Source: Pyrocephalus nanus
Lineage: Eukaryota > Chordata > Aves > Passeriformes > Tyrannidae
Direction of reading: 5' to 3'
NCBI GenBank assembly: GCA_038380795.1
Contig: CM076259.1
Location: 57,369,938-57,433,937 of the forward strand
Length of the DNA: 64,000 bases
Shown here: piece after piece, positions 24,755-37,900 of the stretch
Position numbering within the stretch: position 1 is the first letter of the stretch
How the letters are laid out: every line of letters begins with the position of its first letter
Made by a program: the position numbers and the translations under genes
The notes under the pieces: generated by a model
The model's input: only the letters and a program-made list of their open reading frames with translations
Databases searched by the model: none
Told to the model about the DNA's origin: nothing

Positions 24755-26040
24755 ATGAAAAAAATTATTCTTTTATTATTGTTTAATTATTATTTTATTA
24801 TTGTTTTACTCTAACAATAAATAATTAGTATAGTTGTTTGTATACTCTTTCTGACTACAGTTTACCAAGTATTTTTTGTTTAGAATACAATATGCACTAC
24901 AATAAAAGCCTTTCTTCTAAATTAGGTTCAGTAGATTCCAGTTCTTACCTGTCTTTAATTTTAATTTTTACTTTCTTTTATGTCTTTCTAATGGAAAAAG
25001 TTCATCAGAATTTCAAAAATTTCATGAGCTCTTAACAGCCAAAAGGCAATATTAGATTTGTCACTTACTGCTTTGACTATCAGGTCAATTTCTTTTATTT
25101 CCCATTAAAAATTGTTCCTTAAAATTAAAAAAGTTTAAGGGCATAGTTTGCTAGTGAAAAATACATGTAACAATAATCATAATTGAGAATGAGATTTTAT
25201 ATAAAACTTCATTGTCCTAAAGTATCAAGGTTTTACTCTGATACTTTTTCTATACATGTTATAGACGAAGATATGCTTAACAACAGCAAAATGTTTCTCC
25301 AATTATTGCACTAAACCCCAGGTGAAACTGAATGATTATAGTGGTCCTTGATTTAAAACCTGTAAATATATTTCACCTCTTCCTTACTTTCTAGCACATA
25401 GACATCAAAGACCAGATACTAATTCAAGGATGTACTGGGGGGGGTTGTTTATTTGTTTGCTGTTTTTTGATTGTTTGTTTGTTTGTTTTTCATTAACAAT
25501 TTACTTTGCTAGTACTTTCAAATTAGGCAGCAAAATACTTCAAGGAAATATATAATTCCCAATAACACTATATATTATTTCAGTCCTTTTTGTCTTCTTG
25601 ATACCAGCAGATCTCATTAGCACAGTTTTCAACAATATATGAACAAGTGCAGGAATAATTTTCACTTACTCAACTATGGGTCTCCTTAAGTGGTGATAAG
25701 CCCTTTTAGTCAAAAGATTTGCTATCTTATTTATTTAAGATTATTTATTAATCAGTCACTGACCACCTTCTGCCCACCACTGAAAACATTTTGCAGAAAC
25801 CTGTGTTATGTCCACCATTGATACATCATATTCTGTGGGAAATCACTGATTGGACATGGAATCCCAAATCAGTAATGCTGTATTTCAAATCCTCCTTAGA
25901 GTATATATGATATTCTCCAAAATTTAAACACTTTCTCCTTTCACTCATCAATGTTCATATTAAATGCTATCACATTAAAAAGGTAGTTGAACCCTAAATA
26001 AGAACATCACTGGAAGTCTAATGAATAGATCACAAACTAT
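24755..26040. other. AT-rich intergenic DNA
   Basis: No gene recognised. A G8 run at 25437-25444 is followed by a (GTTT)n stretch at about 25466-25490. Confidence 0.7.
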
Positions 26041-26685
26041 GAAATTGTTGAGATAACCTCTGAAGGTTATCTGGCCCAGCCACTTTGCTCAGGCAGGGTC
26101 ACTTTGAGACACTTTGAGACATTTGCCTAGGATCCTGTCCAGACAGCATTTTTAATGTTTCCAAGGATGGAGAATCCATAAATCCCCTGAGAAATTTGGA
26201 CCAGCACTTGGTCACACTCACAGTAGAAAAAAAATATTTCCTCATGTTCAAATGAAATCTCCTATGTTTCAGTTTGTGTCCAACACTTCTTGTCTTGGTA
26301 ATGGGAACCACTGAGAAGAGCCTAGATTCGTCTTCTTTAGACTCTCCCTTCAGACTCTCCCTGAGCCTTCTCTGCTCTACCCTGAACAGTTCCAGCTATC
26401 TCAACCTTTCCACGTTTCTCCTGTAGTGGTGAGCCTAGGGTTGAACAGTGTACTTCAAGTGTGGCCTCAGCAATGCGGAGGAGAGGGGAAGGAAATCCAG
26501 GAGGACATCCACCTGATGGCATCTCTCCTTCTAAGGAACTCCTTCATCTTGGTGTCCATCAAGACAAAATTTTTCTGCAGTGCAACTTTCCAGCTTGGTA
26601 TCCCCCAGCATGGACTTATACCTGGAATTATTTCTCCACAGGTACAGGACTTGGACTTTTTGTTGAACTCCATGAAGACTGAAGA
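26041..26685 (-). mobile_element. Old CR1 LINE fragment, antisense (ORF2 end and 3' UTR)
   Basis: In minus orientation it runs from a degraded ORF2 C-terminus to the 3' UTR. Plus-strand landmarks in order are TTATCTGGCCCAGCC, TTTCCAAGGATGGAGAATCC, GAGAAGAGCCTAGATTCG, CTCTCCCTGAGCCTTCTCTGC, TCAAGTGTGGCCTCAGCAATGC and a GGACTTTTTGTTGAACTCCATGAAG stretch (CR1 LNEFH-type coding; key part TTGTTGAACTCCATGAAG). Frameshifts are frequent, so no single frame survives. An internal duplication of ACTTTGAGAC sits at about 26101-26120. It is among the more diverged CR1 copies in the window. Confidence 0.85.
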
Positions 26686-28980
26686 CCTATTGAGGACCCA
26701 CTGAACAGCAGCCCAAGCCCCTCTCATATCAGCCACTCTTCCCAGTTTTATATCGTGCTCATCCCCATCTCAACTTCCTATTACTAGTTATTTCTCAGAG
26801 TCACTATTGAATACCCAGCGTTACTTTAATCTCTGTTCATCTGTCTGAAATTGATGAGGGGGCATACACCTATAAGATGATACAGCTCTGGGATTAGCAA
26901 ATATATGTGTGTCTGTGTGAATGATAGGAGGTGCCTGCATACTCTGAATACTTCTCAAGTGCTGTTAGGTTTGGTTTTGTAACAGCTCCCCTTTCCTTTG
27001 GGATTTACACTGCAGCTTGTGGCTCTCATAATGTCTTCAAATTTTACATAACTGTATATTATGAGCACTGTGACTAAACTTCTGCATTTTAAAGCATAAA
27101 CAATAAACATCCCCACAACCCACTTAAAGAATATAGCAAAGGGAGAGGAGGAAAAGGAAAAGAAAGAGGAGCAATTCCTTATTTTTCCCTAACCTTAGGC
27201 TTTGCAGCTGAAAAAAAAGATATTAAAATTAGTGGGTGTGATAAGGAAAAAAATAATCTTTTGTAATTATAGTAGTGGTACTTCGAAGTATTCATATGTT
27301 TGGAACCATATTTTGAGATCAAGCAAAATTATCCATTGTAAATATAAGAAATAGCTCACAAGGAAGTAGAAATGAGGGAAAAAAGAAATAAATAAAAGAA
27401 GACCTCCCTAATTCATGATGCTTTGCTACTGATAATTTATTTACAAGTCACAGTATAGAACTCTGAATTTTCAACATAAAAAGAAGTAAATAATCTGGTA
27501 TAGGGAAACCCTAAAATATTGGGAACTATTAGGAAACTTCATAGCTATTCAATCCTCTGTAGTTCATGACATTGCTATGTTGTGCAGATTTTTTGCCAAA
27601 GGACATTTTTTAAACTTGGTTTCTACCTCCTACCACTGACTTGGACTAGCATGGACCAAATGTCCAATTGGCCGGTCATTCACTAAGAACTCTAACATCT
27701 GCTGTGTCAGCTGGCCATAAACACAACCTCAGGCTTGGGATCAAAGGAAAACAGGGGCAGATCTCAACAGCAGGATAAGAGAATACAATTTGTAAGATGG
27801 AGTAAATAGGAAAACTTTCTACAGAAGCTTTCCAAACAAATGCATAATCCTAAAATTAGTTTGTTGTCAATGATTACTGGAATTTTCTGGCAATATTTTT
27901 TTATTATTTTATTTTATCACATTAAAACAACCTCAATAACTGAAATTGAAAACAACCAGACAAATAATTGAACAAACAAAAAATTAAGAAACTTTAGTTT
28001 CAAGGTGTAAGTTAAGTTACAAGTGATTCTGATTTTTAACCTTCTCCATATCTCTGAGTTTGGAAAACTGAACAAAAAATATTTTTGTGCAGTCAGAAAT
28101 ATCCATATTATCTTTCTCTCTTTCCTCAGGTCTGCATTAGAACAATTTCAAATGTTACTTAAATTTTTTAATATCCTAATTTTGTAACTGATTTACTAGA
28201 CAAAGCTTCCAGGAAACATCCTTTTCTCTCAGCAACATCTGGATTTTCTAATGACAGAAAGCCTTTCTACTGAGACTATATGGTCTTACATTCTCTTCCC
28301 ACTGCCAAAAAAAGGTAAGAACCAACCATACTCCAAATTCAATCACACAGTGATGTATCTCATCTCTGTCACATTTATGTTAGTGATTTCTGTGAGAAAA
28401 GCAATGGGATGTCATTATTCTCAATAGGTCAGCCTAATTTCCATACAGATGGGGTGCAAAGGGACGAATATGGGCTTTTGTAATAAAATGATCACTGTAA
28501 GACCTTTCATATAGCTAGTAGATGCAAATAGACATTTCTTCTGTTTAGTTCATTTTGTCTTTGGAGTGATTTCCAAAGTTAGAAGACATTCACTTGATGC
28601 TCAATACTTTCTGAGGTAGACTCTGTGTTGGTGAAGATATCTACTACTATGGACATTATGGTGAATTCTGTCATACAGGATATCTAATCAATAAAAAAAA
28701 TCAAAACATGAAGTTCATGAAACTCGCTGGGTAACAGGCGTATCTCACCTTGCAGGGGCCCTGTTTTGTTGAAATTTCAAGTATCGTACTTCTATAACAT
28801 CACCTTATGGACAATCTCAGAATAGTAAAGACTGATCTTCTGGAGAATATGAAATATTTTCTCCCAGATGTTAATAGTTATTCATAATATGTCATATAAA
28901 ATCTCTACTTAAACAATCTTAAGACTATTCAAGTGCACACCTACAAATACGTGCATAATGTGTTTCATGCATATGCATAA

Positions 28981-29022
28981 ACATGCATATGTGTGTGCAT
29001 GTATGTATATGCACGCATGTAT
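28981..29022. repeat. 42-bp alternating purine-pyrimidine tract
   Basis: Strict R-Y alternation over 42 bases, a mixture of CA, TG, TA and GC steps (ATGCATATGTGTGTGCATG and so on). It is a potential Z-DNA or unwinding element rather than a classical microsatellite. Confidence 0.85.
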
Positions 29023-30271
29023 TTTAATCATAAAACCTATATTAATCTAAAATATGTTCATTCATAATCAATACATAATAGCTTAATTTTAAAACTGAAG
29101 TGAGAAAATAAACAAAAAAATCAGTGTCATAAACCCATTTTATTTTTAATTGAATAATGTCAGCTAAATGTTATTCCATAGCTATCATTCAAATTTACAG
29201 CAGAATTCCTTTTTTAATGTGTCTTATCTGATTGTTTATGTTTGCTTTTATTGCACATATCTCTTTGATCTCTAACCAGCTATAATTATTATGTTTTCAA
29301 CATGTTTTATGTTTCTATAACTGCTGTGCTCCATCAGATTTGGTACTTATACTGTCAACTTCAGGCCTTTTATGTTCTTTCATCTTTGTTTTGGGTGCCC
29401 TTTGTTTATGGAATCTAATATTAACATTTAAGTGCATATTTCAAAGGAAAAGGACCAAAAGATGTCAAACATGCATTCACTTTATAATTTATCTGTATTA
29501 AGCATTCCTTACTACAGAAGTGCACAGTAAGAACATAATTGATATGGTCTGACTTTTGGGGGGTTTTTTTGCTAATGGCTGTTATTTGCAGCTGTACTTA
29601 GAGAGATGTGCAGCAGTGGTAAAGGGGAGGCTTTGCACCTACAGACATTATCATAAATTCAGTTCTCCTTCTGATGTTTTTGTTTTCTTTTTATCCAATT
29701 TGGTTGGGTTTAATTGTTTTCTGATTTCTTTACAATACTCAAGAGGCAGAAATCTTTAGAATTTAGAGTTCAAGATATTCCTTGTATTGGTACTGAAAGG
29801 ACTTTTTGCTGTCTGTCTGCCTATCTGCCTTCTTTTTTCTCTATCTCTCAATTCATAAAATCTCAATAGTGCAAAAGAACACAATGAAATGTTGTTAACA
29901 TGGTTTTAGTAAAACCTGTGTAAAATATATTTTCTCCTAAAATATATGTAATAACCTAGACTCCTAGGTTTTGAGTATCTAATTAATGCTAGAAAGAATA
30001 TTCATCACCATAAGCAATAAAATGCGTATTATTTAGTATGAAAACTCAAACTCATTATTTTCTAGCAAAAGAAAAATGCTGTTACAAAAAGACAAGTCTA
30101 ATTCCAGTCCAAACTGTAGGGAAGAAATGAATTTCACTCACAAAATATTAAGGTCACAGAGTCATTATGCTAAAATTAATATATGGGGTCAATGATGCCA
30201 TAATGACGTGAGAGCATTTGAGGCATTTCATTACATTTAAAGTAACAGCATGGGTGTTGTAAGAGGAAGAC

Positions 30272-30319
30272 CTTGATGATATATAAACTTGATGATATAT
30301 AAACTTGATGATATATAAA
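30272..30319. repeat. Exact 16-bp tandem repeat, three copies
   Basis: CTTGATGATATATAAA is repeated three times without a mismatch at 30272-30287, 30288-30303 and 30304-30319. Exact identity implies recent expansion or active length variation. Confidence 0.95.
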
Positions 30320-33300
30320 ATGGTAACTGTAATTGTACACAGAACTACCATATGATTGCAAGCAGTGTTGAATGAACACTTCAATGAGATGTGTTAAGAG
30401 AACAAATCCCAGAGGAAAAGAGAACAGTATAAATACAGGGTTAATTCCTCCTCCAAGACCCTACTGATTCCCAGTTGAACAAGTTTCACTTTTCCTAGTA
30501 ATTAAGAGAGGAATCCATGTAGCATCCTTTTTTCTTTTTGTACTTTTATCTCATAGAACCCTGGAGTATTGGAGGTAACATACAAAGGTAACAAGGAATC
30601 CCCTGATCCTTCATATATGAATTCATAAGTTCGTAAAAACATGCATACTAATTTGAACATTCTCTTCTACAGAGCAAGGGGAGTAAAGAATAATCAATAA
30701 TAGCCCTCATTTTATAAGCATATTTATTTTATATTTTTAATATATGTATTTATATATTTTATAAGCAAAACTCAGAAAGCCCCTTCGTCACTCAAGAGAA
30801 TACAAAACAATCATTAGCAATGATAATATATAAAAGAAACTGAGACATCAAGATGGACAGCCACAGCCCTGTAGCAGGGGTATGAAGATGTTAGCATCTC
30901 AACTTTCATTTTCTCTTTTATATGTAATTTTGGAAGTTGATAGAATGCTGATACACAAATCAACATAAAGTAATTTACTTTTTAGGACAACTTTGCCTGT
31001 AGGTATTTTTATTCTAGCTCTTTATTTTTCCACACAAAACTGAACAATTCCCCCTAAACATTAATTTAGCAGAACCTGAACATCTTTCTTTTTTTTTTTT
31101 TTTGGCAATTTTCTACCCATACCAAATAACGATTTTCTTGATATACTCTCCATTTGGTATTCTTTGGCCAATCTTGCAGACTTTTTGTTGGATTATTTGT
31201 TTCTTTTGAATCCGGTCTTCTTATCCTAATAAGATGTAGTATTTTTTGCATGGCACTCTGGCTTTTTCTAAACTTTTTCTTAAGAGTTTGTTCTACCTCT
31301 CATCACTTCCTTATTGCATTGTGTAATTCAGTTTTTGTTATGCACCATGCATGTCTACAAGTAATACATCAGTTCTCTTTCCTTAGGGGAACATTGCTGT
31401 TTTATTAAACATTGAAAATTTTTCTTCAATATTCAAATGGTATTTCAGGATCCTCACATGACAGTCAGTAAAAAATATAGTTTAAAGCTCAGAACACGCT
31501 GTGCAAGAAGAGGAATTATAATTTTGCAAATATGGAAACTGAAGCACAGAGAGGTTGTTTTAGTAAAAAAAGTCACACCAAGAGTTATTCAAATACTTAA
31601 TAGAATTTGGGTATTTCTTCTCCCCACAGCTTTGCTGTAAGCATTATACTTTTTCTTCAAAGATGCTTGATTCTGAAATTCTATAAAGAGCCAAAATTAT
31701 AAACAGAGAAATCAGAAAATGGTAAAGAAGAAATGCATAGGGTAATCAAACTTCCAACAGTTCTGTTCATTTTTGGCATCATTCCATCTATGCTCTCACT
31801 TAAATGATGTAAAACATGCTTTATAATGCAGAATTAACATTGGGAAATGTCTTAATAGCCTATCAGATTGTATTCAGTGATTATCTCTTAATTTAATGAG
31901 AGTATCGTTCTATAGCTTTGAAAATCTAGTTTAGTTCATTTTACTACTTTTATCATAGCAATTACATCAACATAAACAACAATTAGGTGACTCAACACAC
32001 AGTAGACAAATTAGTAACTTCCCTTAGAGTAGGTTTATGGCCCTCTTGAGCAAGATTTTTGAGTAGCAAACTGTACAGAGATCAAATTCTGAGACTTTGT
32101 TCTGCTAAAATTTCATTGTGCGCTCTCTCTGGTATTTCTATCTATACTACAAACATAAATCAAAATAATTCTGTGATATGGGTTTACAATGCAGTTTCTG
32201 ACATGGTTATTACTTTGAGGCCTGATTCCTTTCAACTGTTCTTTTTTATTAAGATTGCAATGTAAACTGACAGTCTACCCTGAGGATTTTTTCCCTTTCT
32301 TTTCAGGAATTACTACTAGAGGCTGTGGGTTTTGTTTTCTTTTGTTTTCCAGTTTACTATCAATAAACTGACTAGATCTGAATTTGTATGCATTATACTG
32401 CAAAACATAAAGCAATGCCTCATGTACAAGAAAAGAGTGTTTGCATATGCTCTCTTGTAGCCATTCGTTCAGCACCACTGTGTCGTCTCATCCAATGCTT
32501 TAATGTAGTGAGGGTGAATTTCAGTGATATATTTCCTCTAGGAAATGAACTATTTCAGAGTTCCAGTTTTGTCTCTTTCTGTCTAGTCACTTGCAGTTGA
32601 ATATTGCAGTTTACTGCTTCCTTACTTGTGTTGACACAACTGTTAGCAAAGCCATACTGTAAATCAGCTGTCCAAAATTATTTTTATTAAAAAAGGGAAA
32701 AAAACAAGAAAAAAAGAAAAAAGAAAGACCAAAAAGAAAATTCAGATTTTATTTTAAAACTCTGATCATTTGTGGATTTTATAGATATGATCTACCAAGA
32801 ATTTCAACATAACAAGGGGCACTCAGCTTCTCTGGGGAGGAAGGAAGAAGGCCTGAAGTGAGAGGCAGGCAGAAATTTATTAAACATTTTTCAGCTAAGA
32901 AACAACCAAATATCTGTTGTGGCAAGGGAGGAGGAAGGCTGCAGAACATTTTAGCAGATATTGAACATGACTTTTTCACTCAATTTTTAGTAAAATAAAT
33001 AAAGAAATTTCCATTTGTTATGCTTATAAACAGAACTCAAGACAACAGCAGCACAACACTTGCCAAGAGAGTCACATCATATTCATAGACAAATCATTTA
33101 TCTGTTTCAGAATTAGTCTGGCTTACAATCTAATTTGATGAAGAGTAAATTTTGATCATTAGCTTTCAAGGCGGTCATCAGGAGTATCAAGAACAGTAAT
33201 CACTCATCAGTAGGGTGCTTTTTGTCTCTCTGTGGTCAGCTCACAGGAAATAGGAGGTCTGGAGCCTTAAAAGTACTCCAGCATCTCCCTACCGCTTGTA

Positions 33301-34831
33301 GGCATCTTAATTCATAGCTGACATTTTTCAAAACTGATGGCTGCTTCTCAGCAGTATAGTTACTCATATTTCTTTGTAATGAATCAATTGAATAGCTTTT
33401 ACATACTACAGCTATTACACAAACAGCAAGAATTTCAAGACTCCTACTCTGAATCAAGTTGTAGGACAGCTACATTTTCAGAGATGCAAGTTCTTGCAGT
33501 CATGTCCATTTTGATTCTGACTGCTTCTCTATTGAAAAAAGACCTTGAGTAAAAATGGAGCTGAAGCACTGGAGCTGGAGCACTAAATCCCTGATCATGA
33601 ACCCTTTTCAAATGTTTGCTCACTGAGTTCCATTTAACCATCTTCAAGACATATGTACTATAGAGTAGGGTAGCACAAACTAGTATAAACATGAGCTAAT
33701 CTAGACTGCTCATTTTTTTTTGGTTGTTTTATTTTTTTTCCCTTTGGTTTAGTTGTTATGGGGTTTTTTTTGTTTGGTTTAAATGAATCAGCATAGACAG
33801 AGTCTTTCAGGCTTCTGTTTTCTAACAACCCTTGTTTTAGGATAAAGGCTTCTGTTCAGCTACTAGGGGCATGACTTGCTGTAGTGAATGATTTACTTTA
33901 TATGCCTGACTGTAGGAAAGGATTCACAGCTGAGACTTGTGAGAAAGTTGTATAGTCCTCAGTCTGAAAAGGGAACACTAGCTTAAATCTCTTCAGTCTT
34001 TCTGGGGTTTTTTATGTCTTGCTCTTGTCCTGGCGAGCTTAACTGTCTTTCTGATTCAGCTAACAGTCTCCTGAAAATACACTTCTGAGCATTTCATGAA
34101 AAGCCTTTGTGTTTAAATTGGAAAAAAAAAGATTCTCTGGTAACAGGCTACTTAGAGAAAGTGCAGCAAAACACTCAGAAAAAAGTCTCTCCTGCAGACT
34201 CTACAACTAGATATCTTGTTTACATGACACCAGGCTTCCAGACATTCTTAAGATATCCTTAAGATACCCTCTTTTTTTTTGTAGTTTTTAATTTTTTTAA
34301 TAAAACTTAGTCATTTTAATGAATGAGCCAGGCATAAAATGATCCTTTCACACTGTCCTAACCAAGAATTTTTTTCTGAAGCACAAAAAAAGATATTAAT
34401 CTCACCTAATTTGAGGACCAAATTAAAATCTGCATATTAGAAGGACGGTCCTCTTAAGGTCTCTCTGTAGTCCACAGAAAAAAAAGAATTTGTGAGTTAG
34501 GTTTCTGTTCTGAAATCCCTTCCAGCTATTCTCTCTTCATGTAAGAAATATAAGAACCCTTACCTCTTCACCTAGGCATTATTTGAGTTAAATATTTGAA
34601 GGCTGTCAGTATTAGTGTTCCTCCTATTCCACAACTGCAGTTCCAAAAACAAGATGTAGAGAAGCATGAGTTTTCTTCCACTTTAATACTTTTAGTTAGT
34701 AACAGTTTGTCTGGCCTTGGAACTAATGAACAAGGGGGAAAAAAATAAAGCCAAACACTTAATGGCACCTGGATTTATCTCATGAAGTAGAGGATTAAAA
34801 ATCTATGATCAAATAGGTGAAAAATGTACAG

Positions 34832-34939
34832 CCATCTGGACATTGTTCTGGGTTCTAGGTGGCCCTCCTTGAGCAAAGGTCTTGGACAAGATGATCTCCA
34901 GAGGTCCCCTACAGTCTCCACTGTTCTATGATTCTGTGA
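34832..34939 (+). mobile_element. CR1 LINE 3' tail fragment
   Basis: Carries the CR1 3' UTR landmarks TTCTAGGTGGCCCTCCTTGAG, TTGGACAAGATGATCTCCAG and AGGTCCC, and ends TTCTATGATTCTGTGA. It is about 108 bp, 5'-truncated, and well preserved relative to the 26-kb copy. Confidence 0.9.
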
Positions 34940-37900
34940 CATCAATTAAAAAGTAAATTAGTTGAGAGACAAATAACACATTCCAAGGACATGGAGTCAA
35001 ATTAACTTTCATATTCTGTAAAAATATTATGAAATGCAAATGAATCAACAGAGAGGTTTTCTACTGATTTAGAGGTGTCCTGCCCACCTCATCCCTACAT
35101 ACTGTTAAAGGTAAAATCTATAGAAAATGATTCATGTAGAGATGGTTGTCAAATCTGGAACTTAAAGCAAAAATATCTATTTGGTTTAAAATCATATTGG
35201 GAAAAATCTCTTAGCTCGAGGATGAAATTTCAGTTCAAAACCAAAGAGAAACATATCCCTTACCACTTTGTTAGTTCAGAATATCTATTAATCTGATAGT
35301 CACCTACATACACCTGAGATAAAAGAAACTCAGATTCAAGTCCCTGCTCTAATTAATAATTAACTCAAATAGAACACCTGAAAAAGGCAAAATTTAGAGA
35401 GATCATGTAAAGAGTCTTACATCAGTATAATTTCACAGACTCCAAGAAAAGTAATTCTTCATGTTACTGATGCATGAAGAAAAGTAGCCTTACTCTAGTT
35501 GCTCTTCTTAAAAAATGTGTTAGCATGCACTAATTAATTGAATAATATAATGAGACAATAGTGTTACCACAGATTGTTAAAATAAATAAATATATAAATA
35601 CATGCATAGTTTTAGGTGAGAACATATCACTTTAAAAAAAATATGTCTAAATTTTGTATCACCAAAAATAAAGGCCAATGTGCTTGTAATCTTTCAATTC
35701 ATGTTTGCATTTCTATATCTGGGCAACCATGACTGACCATGTACATAATTTTTTTTTCATTATTGACGAGTTCATTACTGACTAACTATCAGGTGTTTGT
35801 TGAGTTTAAGGGTTGTTTTTCTATGTATTTCTTACATTGTATATGATTTTTTCAGAAAACAATTGTTTTATTTTAGTATAGAAAAAGAAAACTTTAAAAA
35901 TATTCACCAGGTTGGAAAATTTTTTTGCCATTTCTGACTATGTGGCAACAGTCCCTTTTACAAGTTACCCATAATAACTACTACTTCATTTATTGAAATG
36001 TTCTTTAAAAGCAATTTTCTATTCAACACCTTGGGTAATTACAGTGGGAAATGATTGATAACATCAGTTGATATTAAATATTGTACTGCTAATCACCATG
36101 CAATCTTTCATGCAGTTATTCATTAGTTACTTCTTTAATTTGAATGGCTGACAATTTACATGGAATGCTTCAGTTATATGAATTATCATATTTTTATTCT
36201 AAAGAGAAGCCCTGCACTTCATTAGAACAGAATCATTCATGTTGCTTTTGTTTCATTTTCAAGAGTGAAGTACTTTGATTTAAAAGTTCTGTAGCTGTAG
36301 TCAGGCAAAATATTAGGTTCTTCATTGTCAAATAACTCTATATAGTGCATGTACAGTACAAAGGCACTACTGGAATAAACAAAGTCACATTGTTATGCAC
36401 TGTTCTGACACTAATAAACAACTGATTGTGGTCTCCAAGAGAACTTTGTACTTCTGTGTCACATTCTGGGAACCGATGCCATGCCCTCAAATATGTTCAT
36501 ACAATTATCTGACTGCTAGAGTGGCTGTAGCTGCCATTTACTTTGTAAACTGCTTCACTTTATCACCCGGGGCAGATCATAATGTTTTAACACTTAGGCT
36601 TATATATGAGTCAAACATTTAAATCTGATGAGTCTCCCAAAAAGAGTGTAAATACAGAATACATTAAATCAGTTTTATTAATGGGAGTTAAAATTGTTTT
36701 GGAAGTAACTTGCAGTAATTTGATGGAGACAATATATTCCTTGTGAAATATAGAACCATCTGCTGTATGGAATCTCATTATGTGATAATGCAGTGGCACA
36801 CACCATATAAAATCTGTGTTTAAAAATCTTGTTTCTATTCCACGGGCAATGTAAAGGTATTTGCTCATGAGCACATGTAACCAGAAAATGAAGGAAATAA
36901 TTAAAGACTTGTATTATACACTTTTCTACACAAAAATTGGACTCTCAGAACATTAGTTTTATGGTCCCCTGAAATTTACCCCACATCTCAGCTCCCGCTA
37001 ATGCAGTGCTGTTTCACAGGCCATAAGCGCTTGCCTCTTCTCCCTATTGCATAAGAGGTAATGACCTTATCACTGCCCCCCTTGTTAACTTCTCCCCACT
37101 TCACCACAGTGATAACTGCTCTTTTCTCTCTACACTCTAGCTAATTAACATAATGATGTTAGACTCAGAATATTTGTTACCAAACTGAATTTAGCTTGAA
37201 ATTTTATCCTTCTGTTTTCTACCGCCTTAGATTCAGATGGCTTCTGTGTCTGCCTGGTTTTTCTGTTACCTATTCCTTCAAATTTTCAATATCTTGGAAA
37301 GAGAAGCTCATCAAGAGTTTCTAAAACCCACAACAAGGACAACACGTGTTCTGCTTGTAACACATTTGTTAATATTTTCTTACCACAGTTTGTATACATG
37401 GGGTTTAGACAAGCCAAAGTTTTGAGTGATGAGGCAATTATTTCAAAGTGAGTATGAGCTATTGATTCAACTCCTTCTGATAGATTCAAAGACTTTTTAC
37501 ATATTGATAGAGACACATCTATATTGCAGATGTACAGGTGATATCAGCATGATACATTTAATTTCTTTTGTTCTTCTACCCATATTCTACTTATACACCA
37601 TGAAAGTATTATTCAGATTAAAATCTCAGGGTAGTATTAAATCTATACCTCATTAATATACTAAATTTATTTTATTCTTTTTATTCAAATGTGCCAACTG
37701 AATATTACTCTATCACATAGTGGAGCAGGAACTCCCTTACTATTAGCAAATTCAGATCTGTAAAATCAGATGATCCATCAAAAAAAAAAAAAAATTTCTT
37801 TTAGTGAAAGAATTTCACTAAATATTTTCTTTTTTCATGATAGAATTTAAAACCTATCACTAGTTCTCTTACTTCCTTAAAAAAATTCTTATGTGCACAA

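Larger units (their letters stand above)
26686..34831. other. AT-rich intergenic DNA
   Basis: No exon or recognised transposon. Structured sites are a 42-bp alternating purine-pyrimidine run (28981-29022), an exact 16-bp triplicate (30272-30319), a 12-bp direct repeat ATTTTATAAGCA at 30709-30720 and 30756-30767 flanking pure AT-rich DNA, a poly-T run near 31088-31103, purine-rich DNA at about 32692-32740 and a T/G-rich stretch at about 33711-33780. Confidence 0.65.

Noticed and set aside
26426..26736. Overlapping frames on both strands at about 26.5 kb
   Set aside because: They fall in an old CR1 fragment. Neither strand has an intact ORF2 frame.
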